From contig CAVNZM010000002.1 in assembly GCA_963693365.1 (NCBI GenBank), forward strand, positions 7,812,001-7,876,000: a stretch of DNA of 64,000 nt. The letters run 5' to 3'. Below the pieces are notes generated by a model. The model saw only the letters and a list, made by a program, of their open reading frames with translations. It had not been told where the DNA came from and made no database searches. The DNA comes from Amoebidium appalachense (lineage: Eukaryota > Ichthyosporea). Below are positions 55,679-64,000 of this stretch, one piece after another (the first letter of the stretch is position 1; every line of letters starts with the position of its first letter). The position numbers and the translations under genes are program-made.

Positions 55679-56159
55679 TGTAAACAGTTGGACTAGTTAG
55701 GATAAGGCAGAGTACAACTGAATCAAAATAAAGACAGAGAACGGGTAGAAAGGCACACGCGGCCAGGTTGCTTTTACTATGGGCCGACTCAGTCTGTCTC
55801 AAGACTTCACTGATGTGATCCCCGTACTGGGACGGCTTTCTTATATAGCCCCCAGGTTTCGGATCAAGGCCCAGGATTGGTTCATCCGCGGCCAGCGCGG
55901 GTGGCAACATGCCATTCGTGATTCTGGTGCGGTCCGAGCCAGTCAGACCTTTGTCCTATTTATGCAAACCTCTTATTGGTTCACTTCGTTTATGTGGTAT
56001 GCAGCGGAAGAACCATATATGGTTCAATTCTTAGGTCAGAGTGAGTCCTATTGGTGCGGACATAATATTTATGTGATATTCATGACAAAGCACGAATCGT
56101 GTGCTAGTAGATCACATTCTTTAGTAAACATGTACAGTTCATGTGTACAGTTGTTTACA
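55679..56159 (-). repeat. 3' LTR of the nested element
   Basis: 481 bp, beginning TGTAAAC and ending GTTTACA. Minus-strand promoter elements: CCAAT (complements of 56050-56054, 55975-55979, 55876-55880) and CTATATAAG (complement of 55840-55848). The only difference seen from the other LTR is one extra A near 55802. Confidence 0.9.
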
Positions 56160-56650
56160 CTCCCCCCCTTGTCGGGAGCCTGGTGGTGTCGTTAGACAAG
56201 CAAACCACCAGGCTGAGAGGCGATAAACAACCTTCAGCGAGAATTCTTGTGTGTGCCGAGCTGCTGGACAGAACAGAGCAAGGACGGTGGAATAGAGTTG
56301 TGCACGTCTATGAGCACTTCTTCATTTGCCAAAACGTAAATTCATGCAGCATTCTTCTGTGCTTTCATTTTCGTGGCGAAGATTGTTGCAGAGTGTTCGT
56401 GCGAATTGTTCGCTTCGTCTCTGTGCTTGGCTTTTTCTGTAGAAGTAATATTTTCCTTTTTTTAGGTGTTTTTCCTTTTTAGGAAACTCCGGGACCCGCA
56501 GATTCGTTTTCAATTGCGAGTAATTTGGTTGTGTGGATGAATGATCATACCAAACATTCGATAATGAATATAACTCAAGCCTTAGGTCACTTCGTAGCTC
56601 AGGTAGTGGTGGATAGCTTCAAGGCTTAGCCACTGCTCCTTATCCCGGTT

Positions 56651-56854
56651 CTACCTTAAGACTGTAAGGCGAGTCACCATGGCCGGAAAAGCCACTTCTT
56701 TCATGAACAAAGAGCACTTCTTTCCTTTCAGCTTTAACCCTGCATCATCGGAGCTGGGAAAAACATGAATAAAAATGCCCAAGTGTTCTTCGTTGGGCGG
56801 CATAAAGAAATATATCAGCCCGTCAGAATTCGAACCAGTAAAAACCCAGTTCAT
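56651..56854 (-). pseudogene. Decayed reverse-transcriptase fragment inside the nested element
   Basis: The frame contains NEEHLGIFIHVF then AGLKLKGKKCSLFMKEVAF. These match the EEHLxHLxxVF..AGLKLKxxKCxFFxxEVxFLG stretch that follows the YxDD box in Ty3/gypsy RT. The catalytic box itself is not present. The strand agrees with the PBS/PPT orientation. Confidence 0.6.
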
Positions 56855-58790
56855 AATTCATAAGAAGAGGGTAGGCAAAGCAAACCTTCTTCAGAAAACA
56901 CATGCTTCCATTCGTGAGCAGTTTTCGTATCCCATTTGCCAGCCATTTTCGTTGAGCAGGGGGATTCCAGGCATAATACATTCTTCTGGAGGCTTGGCCT
57001 AAAAAGAAAAGTCGTCACAGTCGCCCTTTCTTTTGTAAGCAACTTCGTGAGCGCGCTTCGTGTTTTCATATCCTCCAGTGCAGGTCTGGATGGTGCCCCA
57101 TCCTCTGCTTCATTTGTAGGTGGTCCTACTGTTGGTTCTGTTCGTTGTGCGGAAAACCAAAACCATTCGTGTTCGTGGAACTGCTTTGTGCTGTGCTTGC
57201 TTTCGTGTTGGTGTTCATGAAGTTACCCCATTCACACACCTACTACTTTCATACATCAGACGTAAGTAGCTGCCTGGGGAGTGTGTGGTTCGTGTTCGTG
57301 GCAATCTTCTGTTCCTTCGTGAGAAGAATATTCGTTTTAGCAGAGGTGCCCAATAAGGCAGCTTGTGGGGTTGTCTCCCGCATGTGCCCATTGGTGGGGT
57401 ATGCACGTGCTAAATTGTTACAGTGTCATCATATTGCAAGGGAATAACATGGTCACCTCCGTACCAGGGCCTAGGTACACATGATGGTCCGATGTGTTAG
57501 TCAACAACACCTTGCATTCGTATTCGTATTCGTCTTCCACGTCACTTTCTTCAGTAGTGAAGGAGGGTATTCGTAATTCGAAACTGAAAGGCTTCTAGCC
57601 AAAATACTGACACTGTATGATGGGGTTGTGAGGGAGCGGTGCCCATACCACATTCTTTTGTTCTGGTGGGGGTGTGCCGGCAGCTAGTGCAAGGCTTGAC
57701 AGTGTAATTGGTATGTTACACAGTATTGCCACAGACGGGCAATTACCTTAAAATTCGTACCCAACACCTTCTTTGTTTTTCACATGCATGAACAAAAGTT
57801 CTGCATCGACTTTATTACATGCCTTTTGTGCACCAAGAGTGCAAATTCGTTAGGGCTTGGCACCAGGAAGGGCCGCCATACATGAGGCATATGTTCGTAA
57901 TGTGTTTAGGCATGCCAGCATACATTCATGCGCATGTTGTGCATCCTGTGCGCTAAACTATGGGGCATGCTGTATTCGAAAACAGCAAGAAATTCGAAGC
58001 ATGCATGCAAAACTACTTTCACAGCACCTTATGTCCTCAATGCTATAGGAACAGCGACTATCTTCTTCTTTAAATGCATTCGTGCTGAAAGTGGCCGTGC
58101 ATCATGATGATCTGGCTTGCGAGTGTGGACGTGCATGCGGTGGCATGGACACGATGACAGTGTGCAATAGCGCAATGCACGCAAGGGCAACGGTTTTCTT
58201 TTCTTCGTAACATAGAGGGGGCTGTGTGCATTGCAACCCAAGCAGTGTTGTGCATTCGTTCTTTCATTTTCGTATTTCCATTTCATTTTGCTTTCGTTTT
58301 TCGTCTTTTGTCGTTTGATAACTTCGTTACTTTGTTTTGTTTTGTGTTGCATTCATTTCGTATTTCCTCTATGCATTCGCTTGTCGTTAATTCTTTATTT
58401 CATTGTGTATTCGTGATGGTTCGTTTTTCGTTGGTTCATTGCTTCGTTAGCAATTCTTTATTCGTTTGTTCGTGTATTCGTTGTTTCGTTGTGTATTCGT
58501 TTTTCTTCACATTTTTGATGTGTCGTAGCAAAAGAAGTTTTACATGCTTTCAATTCTTTCCGTGTAGGTGGGCTGGCCACTTCAAACTTGTAGGTGTATA
58601 TATTCTAAGCCGGACAAGGAAAGATGTGCCTATCATCGGGGTAAAAAGGATTGTGATCGGCCATGGGAGATTCTTGAGCTGATTGAAAGATGTGAGATTC
58701 TTGAACTGATTGAAAGATGTGAGATTCGAAGGATGCGAGATTCTTGAACTGCGCGGTCGCCAATGTAAACAGTTGGCAATGTATAACAGT

Positions 58791-58808
58791 GTCCTGCCGC
58801 GGTCGCCA
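58791..58808 (-). other. tRNA primer-binding site of the nested element
   Basis: On the minus strand TGGCGACCGCGGCAGGAC follows the LTR after one T. Its complement ends in CCA and looks like a tRNA acceptor/T-arm end. A second copy of the LTR-end/PBS junction lies 46 bp further in (58753-58776). Confidence 0.75.
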
Positions 58809-58809
58809 A

Positions 58810-59289
58810 TGTAAACAGTTGGACTAGTTAGGATAAGGCAGAGTACAACTGAATCAAAATAAAGACAGAGAACGGGTAGAAAGGCACACGCGGCCAGGTT
58901 GCTTTTACTATGGGCCGACTCAGTCTGTCTCAGACTTCACTGATGTGATCCCCGTACTGGGACGGCTTTCTTATATAGCCCCCAGGTTTCGGATCAAGGC
59001 CCAGGATTGGTTCATCCGCGGCCAGCGCGGGTGGCAACATGCCATTCGTGATTCTGGTGCGGTCCGAGCCAGTCAGACCTTTGTCCTATTTATGCAAACC
59101 TCTTATTGGTTCACTTCGTTTATGTGGTATGCAGCGGAAGAACCATATATGGTTCAATTCTTAGGTCAGAGTGAGTCCTATTGGTGCGGACATAATATTT
59201 ATGTGATATTCATGACAAAGCACGAATCGTGTGCTAGTAGATCACATTCTTTAGTAAACATGTACAGTTCATGTGTACAGTTGTTTACA
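58810..59289 (-). repeat. 5' LTR of the nested element
   Basis: 480 bp, same termini and promoter motifs as the 3' LTR. Near-identity of the two LTRs means recent insertion. Confidence 0.9.
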
Positions 59290-59349
59290 ATAGACTAATC
59301 AGTCTCCTAAAAAAATTAAATTAAATGAATGACGAAGAAAAATAATAAA

Positions 59350-61281
59350 TTAATCTACACCATAAGCTTGATACCTACGGAGACACCTATGATAATAAAT
59401 TAAATTCCTACGGCTACGTTCACACTCCTCCTCGGTCTCCTTCCCCCCCTCCCCCTCCCCCCGTGTGTCTACGTGTATTTGCATCACTCCCCCCCCGGTC
59501 CCCTCCCCCACCGACTTTTTCACACCACAATTAAACTGAGGAATAACTCTCTTTGGCCTAGAGGGAGCACTAGGCAACTCCCTCTGCACTAATCTAGCCT
59601 CATAAGCACGAATAGAAAACGGGCAATCCAAATGAAACTCAGGCAACCACTGATCTTCCTGATAACCTCCCTCAAAACGAATTAAATAATAATTTACCTT
59701 ACCTTCCTTACCTTCGATAACCTTTTTATCCATAATTTTATCTACTGCAGCCTCCGATACATCCACCGACCCGTCATAGTCGGGGGTGAATGCATCTAAC
59801 ACTCGACGGCCCTCCGGCCGTTTAACCCTAAGGGCCCTATCATAATATTCCTTTATATCATCTACATTATAAAATCTAACATCACTCTCATTATCTAACC
59901 TCTGCACCTTATATTCCGTCGGACCTAACCTAGCCACTATTTTATACGGGCCAATGAAAAGAGGCAACCATTTCTTACCATACTTACGAAGACCTTCACC
60001 TTCACCCTTACCTTCCTGCTCCTGCTTATATCTCTTTTTCCTAGTATGATCCCTAATTAAAACTAAAGTACCCTCGGCAAATTCACGTAACGGACGTGTG
60101 GACACGTCTGCACGTGTCTGTGCCTGCTGTGTACGGGCCAGAGCTGCATCACGTGCAGCCCGGGCCCGGGTTAGTAGCTGCTCCCGGAACTCAGTCCAGT
60201 GGGGATAAGTTAGTCGGTCAGCCCCCCCCATCGGCAAAAGTGCCGTATCTAACAAACTAATAGCCTCCTGCCCATAGACCAAATAAAACGGAGAAAAACC
60301 AGTCACAGCATGAGGGGTAGAATTATATGAATGAGCAATAAACCTAGACATATGATCCCAATCATTAGCCTCCACATCCACCATTTTGCCAAAGGACTTC
60401 TGAAACACTGCATGCACACGTTCAGAGATGGCATTTGCTTGAGGGTGATATGCAGACGTAGTGATATGAGCTACCCTTAAAATTTTACACACCTCCGACA
60501 CCAACTGATTTAAAAACACACGACTCCTATCCGTTAACAAAACACGAGGACAACCAAACCTAAGACAAATTTCATCCACAAAAATACGAGCAAACAAAAC
60601 GGCATTAGCAGTGGGGAGAGGAAAAACTTCAACCCAACGAGTGGCCACATCGGTGACGGTAACAAGAACAGTGTTACCCTCAACCGTAGAATTAAAAGGA
60701 CCGACCACATCCACGGCTACCCTTTCAAACATACGAACATTAAAATCCCTAATAAACGACGGGCGGGAACGAGAGTGGGGACTCTCATTCCTTTCCTGAC
60801 AATGCATGCATGACAACACATAATCCCTCACCTCCCTACTCATACCCGGCCAAAAATACGAACGATTAACACGAAGCAACGTCCTATTTACACCTAAATG
60901 ACCAGCCATGGGATGCTCATGCACCATATGCAAAACCTCAGGCACAAGTGCCGTCGGGACCCAAACTCGGTGTCCGTCTGGCCCAGAACAATGATAAACT
61001 AAATCCTGCTCTACCTGACACATTTTTGCTAATTTAGCTACCTTAATCATCTGCCTTTTATTTTTAAATTTAATCGAATCAACCGGCCCCTTTAAATAAT
61101 TCTTAACCAGACCAATCAACACATCTTCCTCCTGCGCTAAGATCAAAGCCGTAGGTGCTAAGGCAGGGGCCGAGCCATGAGACTCGGTCCCGACCTCAGA
61201 CACTGACAAATACCGCCCCCCCCCTCCCCTACACTTATAAGCAAGCAACCCCGGAGCCCAAGAAGAAACATCAACAGACAC
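59350..61281 (-). CDS. Ty3/gypsy integrase with C-terminal chromodomain
   Basis: 643 codons. An HHCC zinc-binding region lies at about 118-161 (H..H..C-x2-C). The catalytic core has Asp191 (VAVDVVGPF), Asp251 (LLTDRSRVF) and Glu287 (HPQANAISE) with the D-35-E spacing. A GPY/F module follows near 444 (LPLFIGPYKIVARLG). A chromodomain-like segment at about 512-556 (VDKIMDKKVIEGK, YLIRFEGGYQEDQWLPE) marks a chromovirus; such chromodomains direct insertion to marked chromatin. HPQANA replaces the usual HPQTNG, but all catalytic residues are kept. The frame joins the RNase H frame only across a G-run. Confidence 0.92.
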   Translation of the reverse strand: MSVDVSSWAPGLLAYKCRGGGGRYLSVSEVGTESHGSAPALAPTALILAQEEDVLIGLVKNYLKGPVDSIKFKNKRQMIKVAKLAKMCQVEQDLVYHCSGPDGHRVWVPTALVPEVLHMVHEHPMAGHLGVNRTLLRVNRSYFWPGMSREVRDYVLSCMHCQERNESPHSRSRPSFIRDFNVRMFERVAVDVVGPFNSTVEGNTVLVTVTDVATRWVEVFPLPTANAVLFARIFVDEICLRFGCPRVLLTDRSRVFLNQLVSEVCKILRVAHITTSAYHPQANAISERVHAVFQKSFGKMVDVEANDWDHMSRFIAHSYNSTPHAVTGFSPFYLVYGQEAISLLDTALLPMGGADRLTYPHWTEFREQLLTRARAARDAALARTQQAQTRADVSTRPLREFAEGTLVLIRDHTRKKRYKQEQEGKGEGEGLRKYGKKWLPLFIGPYKIVARLGPTEYKVQRLDNESDVRFYNVDDIKEYYDRALRVKRPEGRRVLDAFTPDYDGSVDVSEAAVDKIMDKKVIEGKEGKVNYYLIRFEGGYQEDQWLPEFHLDCPFSIRAYEARLVQRELPSAPSRPKRVIPQFNCGVKKSVGEGTGGGVMQIHVDTRGEGEGGKETEEECERSRRNLIYYHRCLRRYQAYGVD

Positions 61282-61300
61282 AGCATCTATTCCTTTCTGC

Positions 61301-61792
61301 TCACTCTCCCCCCCCCCTTCCCCCCTCCCCCCCCCCGTCTCTCACTAGCCCCCCCTCCCCCTCCTTCTCTTCTTCAAACAAAATATAAGCAGCACGAGAG
61401 AGAGCATCACAGTCAACCATTGTTTCACCCTTGGCATAAAACAATTTATAGGAGAACTCACCGAGAGCCGCGGCCCACTTCTGCATCCTCTCGTTGACCA
61501 GACGAGTGGTGCCGGCCATGGCTAGGCAGGGCTTGTGGTCGGTGTAGACCTCAAACGTCCTGCCTGCGAGTATATACCTCCATGCCTGTGAGACTGCCCA
61601 AAAGATAGCATGGGACTCTCTCTCCGGATTGCTATATCTACGTTCACTTTTACTAAATGAACGACTAGCATAAGCAATCACTCTATCCTGCCCCTCCTGC
61701 ACTTGATATAACACGGCCCCCTCAGCAACCTTACTTGCATCACACCGAACTTTAAACATCCCCCCCCCCGGCCGAAAAATCAGGATGAACAA
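61301..61792 (-). CDS. Ty3/gypsy RNase H
   Basis: The four acidic residues are seen in order: FKVRCDASK, ERESHAIFWAV, VYTDHKPCLA and VDCDALSRA. It lies directly downstream of RT in a different frame; the change falls in a run of nine G on the coding strand (complement of 61761-61769). At the 3' side a G-rich tract changes frame again before integrase. These are either real inactivating indels or homopolymer length errors. Confidence 0.9.
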   Translation of the reverse strand: MFILIFRPGGGMFKVRCDASKVAEGAVLYQVQEGQDRVIAYASRSFSKSERRYSNPERESHAIFWAVSQAWRYILAGRTFEVYTDHKPCLAMAGTTRLVNERMQKWAAALGEFSYKLFYAKGETMVDCDALSRAAYILFEEEKEGEGGLVRDGGGEGGRGGGE

Positions 61793-62879
61793 GCATACTC
61801 GAAGACTGCAAAGCTAACTTAAGCTTTTCGAAAGCAGAAACAGCATCAGCATTCCAATCAATTCTATTCTTCTTCTCCCCCCCCGTCTGACTAGTTAACG
61901 GCAAAGCAAGCATACTATAATCCTTAATATAACGACGAAGATAATAAGTTAAACCTAAAAATTGCCTTAGTTGAGTGACAGTCTGAGGACGGGGCCACTC
62001 AACTATGGCCCGGATTTTCTCCGGATCAGGGGCAAGACCATTACCAGACACAATATGACCTAAAAACTTAACCTCCGGCACACCAATCACAGTCTTGCTA
62101 CCGCTAATACGAAGACCAGACTCACCCAAAGCTAAAAATACTTTTTCACAATTATTAACTAACTCCTCAAATGACCTACCTTTAATTAAAACATCATCCA
62201 AATAAGGGTGGCATACATCCAAATGAGGGTGGAGAATTTTATACATTACCCGGCACAACATAGCTGGAGAGGAGAGCAAACCCATCGGCACCACCTTGTA
62301 CTGGAACAGCTGGTCACCCAGTGCAAAGGCAGTCTTCTCCTTGCTGCTCTCCTCCAACCTTATCTGCCAAAAAGCTGCTTTTAAATCAAGTTTAGCAAAG
62401 TGAGTATAGCCGTGCAGCTGTGAAAGCTGCTCGTCTATGTTAGGGAGAGGCCATTGGTCTGCCTTAGTGATCCGATTCAGAGCCCTGTAATCGTTCACTA
62501 GACGCCAAGACCCGTCGGGCTTCTTAACCAATAGCACCGGACTTCTCCACGGACTCGAACTATGCTCCACATGACCCTTTTTTAACATATTACTCACTAT
62601 TATTAGCGCATCCGACAATTTATACTGCTCCATTCTATAGCTAGGCATCACTACCGGCCTATTATCACCTGTGTCGATCTGCATTTCAAACCCTTTAACG
62701 AAGCCTACTTCGTTATCATCGGCCAGAAATGCAAACCGAGTCCTATCAAATAACTTAGCTAGCAATTTTTTCTGTTCTACCGTCCAATCCCCCTCCTTCA
62801 TACCAAACGGCAATACTAACTCCGGGTTACCCCCATCACAAGTGGATGCATCCTTATTCACCGGAGTGCCACTTAACAT
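61752..62879 (-). CDS. Ty3/gypsy reverse transcriptase
   Basis: 375 codons with the RT blocks in order: SPWRSPVLLVKKPDGSWR (about 109-126), DYRALNRITKADQWPLPNID (130-149), FAKLDLKAAFWQI with Asp165, and the YLDD box at 226-229, then FLGHIVSGNGLAPDPEKI and LRQFLGLTYYLRRYIKDYS. All catalytic Asp residues are present. The frame is open upstream of the first ATG, so protease/gag sequence probably lies to the right. No clear protease D-T/S-G motif is visible before the window edge. Confidence 0.93.
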   Translation of the reverse strand: MLSGTPVNKDASTCDGGNPELVLPFGMKEGDWTVEQKKLLAKLFDRTRFAFLADDNEVGFVKGFEMQIDTGDNRPVVMPSYRMEQYKLSDALIIVSNMLKKGHVEHSSSPWRSPVLLVKKPDGSWRLVNDYRALNRITKADQWPLPNIDEQLSQLHGYTHFAKLDLKAAFWQIRLEESSKEKTAFALGDQLFQYKVVPMGLLSSPAMLCRVMYKILHPHLDVCHPYLDDVLIKGRSFEELVNNCEKVFLALGESGLRISGSKTVIGVPEVKFLGHIVSGNGLAPDPEKIRAIVEWPRPQTVTQLRQFLGLTYYLRRYIKDYSMLALPLTSQTGGEKKNRIDWNADAVSAFEKLKLALQSSSMLVHPDFSAGGGDV

Positions 62880-63429
62880 TTCACCTCCTGTATTACATCG
62901 GTGCTGCTCGGGGTGAGGGTGAGGTACCTCCGGATATAGGCGGTCACCCTTAGCACCCCCCCTCCCCCCGGCACACCAATGCCCCCGGGCAATTCCTGAT
63001 GAGTTAGTGCATGTATGTGGGGGGCCAGGTCTGTGGCCACCCTGCCCCCACGGTGTTGGTTAACCCGTCAGATCCACGGGTTAGACCAACACCCTCCCCC
63101 CCTGCCTGCACATTCTCACACCCGGGGTGACCCTCCTTCCTCTTGGGGGTCGGGGGAGTGGGACCGGTGCTGTCCCGGTCCCCCCCCCCATCGTGTCGGG
63201 TGACATTTTGGTGGCTAACGTTAAATAAAGTTGTTCCCCCTCCTCCTGAGTCACCCTTCGAGCCGGCATCCTCCTTTTGGGTAATAAGAGAGACCTCTAT
63301 ACTACCAATCTCATTAGTGAAACTACCGACGGAAACACCTGCCAGATCAGCAAACTTCATCCGGCATCCGAAACCCATCTTATATATCATTTTGATATAT
63401 GACATACCAAACCCCACCCTAAATACGTC

Positions 63430-64000
63430 AAAAAGAGCCTGACAAGATATCATAGAATTCCCGGATAGAACCCATCAGATCCCTATCAATGATATCTTTG
63501 ATAGGGTTCGGATTGGTTATGGTATGGCGCATATCCGAAACCCATCCTTTGCTGATATCCTTACGATATCCTTACGATATCATAGAAAACCACGATGGTT
63601 TTGGTTTTTGACCGAAAATCTCAAAATTTCCTCATAGCATTATGATATCCATATGCTATCCTAGTGATATGTATGTTAGCAAGGTCATAATAGCTCTTTT
63701 GGATATGTTTCACATACGTTTAGGATATTGGTGCCCCAAACGATATCTGTTAGATGTCTTTGTTATAGCCTACAGATATCCCTCATTATAGAATATCTTA
63801 ATCCCATCCAATACGCATTACATGACGATATCTACCTGATGTCGTGGGACAATACAAATTGATATCCACGTGATATCTGATGGATAACATGTATGCTTAT
63901 AAATTGAATATAATACAGATGTTGTTTTGATATCGTCTGGACATCGTTGTGATGTACCTACAACCATTTTTTTTGATATCGTTATGCGCCCATGGGGGTA
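63430..64000. repeat. GATATC-rich segment
   Basis: Exact GATATC at 63446, 63491, 63554, 63565, 63576, 63644, 63742, 63775, 63827, 63861, 63872, 63929 and 63975, plus several one-mismatch relatives (gatatg, aatatc, atatcc). Spacing is irregular (11 bp in places, otherwise 30-100). No protein or known element is recognised in it. Confidence 0.85.

Larger units (their letters stand above)
55679..59289 (-). mobile_element. Complete non-autonomous LTR retrotransposon nested in the chromovirus
   Basis: Direct repeats 55679-56159 and 58810-59289 flank 2.65 kb. The ATAGA target duplication stands on both sides (55674-55678 and 59290-59294). Read on the minus strand, the primer-binding site follows the right LTR and the polypurine tract AAGGGGGGGAG (complement of 56160-56170) abuts the left LTR. 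Between them there is no intact gag or pol, only a decayed RT scrap. It resembles a LARD-type element that would need another element's enzymes. Confidence 0.88.

Noticed and set aside
55779-56195. Open frame repeated at 58945-59298
   Set aside because: It is the antisense reading of the LTR, duplicated because the LTR is. The LTR promoter motifs are on the other strand.
63004-63453. 149-codon frame upstream of RT considered as gag
   Set aside because: No zinc knuckle or protease motif. It begins inside the GATATC-rich segment and is separated from RT by a frame change.

Overview
This window is eukaryotic nuclear DNA. Genes are split by GT-AG introns (one GC-AG), and almost every intron and intergenic stretch carries (GT)n, (CA)n, (CT)n or (GA)n tracts and G/C homopolymers of 20 to 60 bases. 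A large cbEGF/LCCL protein, a FocA/NirC-type formate-nitrite transporter, a chromodomain Ty3/gypsy retrotransposon and rolling-stone-like membrane proteins point to a microbial eukaryote such as a unicellular holozoan or an alga-like protist. The transporter family is unusual for animals. I cannot name the species from the sequence.

Region 1 (1 to about 25.1 kb, + strand) is one very large gene, cut at its 5' end by the window. It encodes at least 30 EGF-like domains, most of the calcium-binding type and nearly all on their own 120-126 bp phase 1-1 exon, with one LCCL exon among them. These are followed by a Thr-rich mucin-like exon of 14-residue repeats, a Cys-rich exon, a furin-like exon and a Gly/Ala-rich C-terminus. 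About 2,100 residues are visible. The exon array has grown by local block duplication and has left a truncated and an inverted exon relic.

Region 2 (about 26.3 to 37.2 kb) is an imperfect inverted duplication of roughly 11 kb. Each arm holds a four-exon gene for a 313-residue multi-pass protein of the rolling-stone / AIG1-like type. The two genes are divergent, and a 126-bp tandem repeat lies at the centre. A third copy lies at 45.3-47.7 kb. All three share CCAAT/TATA promoter modules and identical splice phases.

Region 3 (37.3-44.5 kb) holds two tRNA-derived SINE-like copies, a 1.1-kb tandem duplication that copies one exon of an unnamed minus-strand gene, and an ORF fragment near 43.4 kb. 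Region 4 (47.7-53.6 kb) holds a degenerate minisatellite and an intronless formate/nitrite transporter gene with a CCAAT/TATA promoter.

Region 5 (53.6-64 kb) is mobile DNA. It starts with a PIF/Harbinger-like MITE with TAA target duplications. After it comes a minus-strand Ty3/gypsy chromovirus (RT, RNase H, integrase, chromodomain). A 3.6-kb non-autonomous LTR element is nested in the 3' part of that chromovirus, with 5-bp ATAGA target duplications and near-identical LTRs. The last 0.56 kb carries an extraordinary density of GATATC hexamers.
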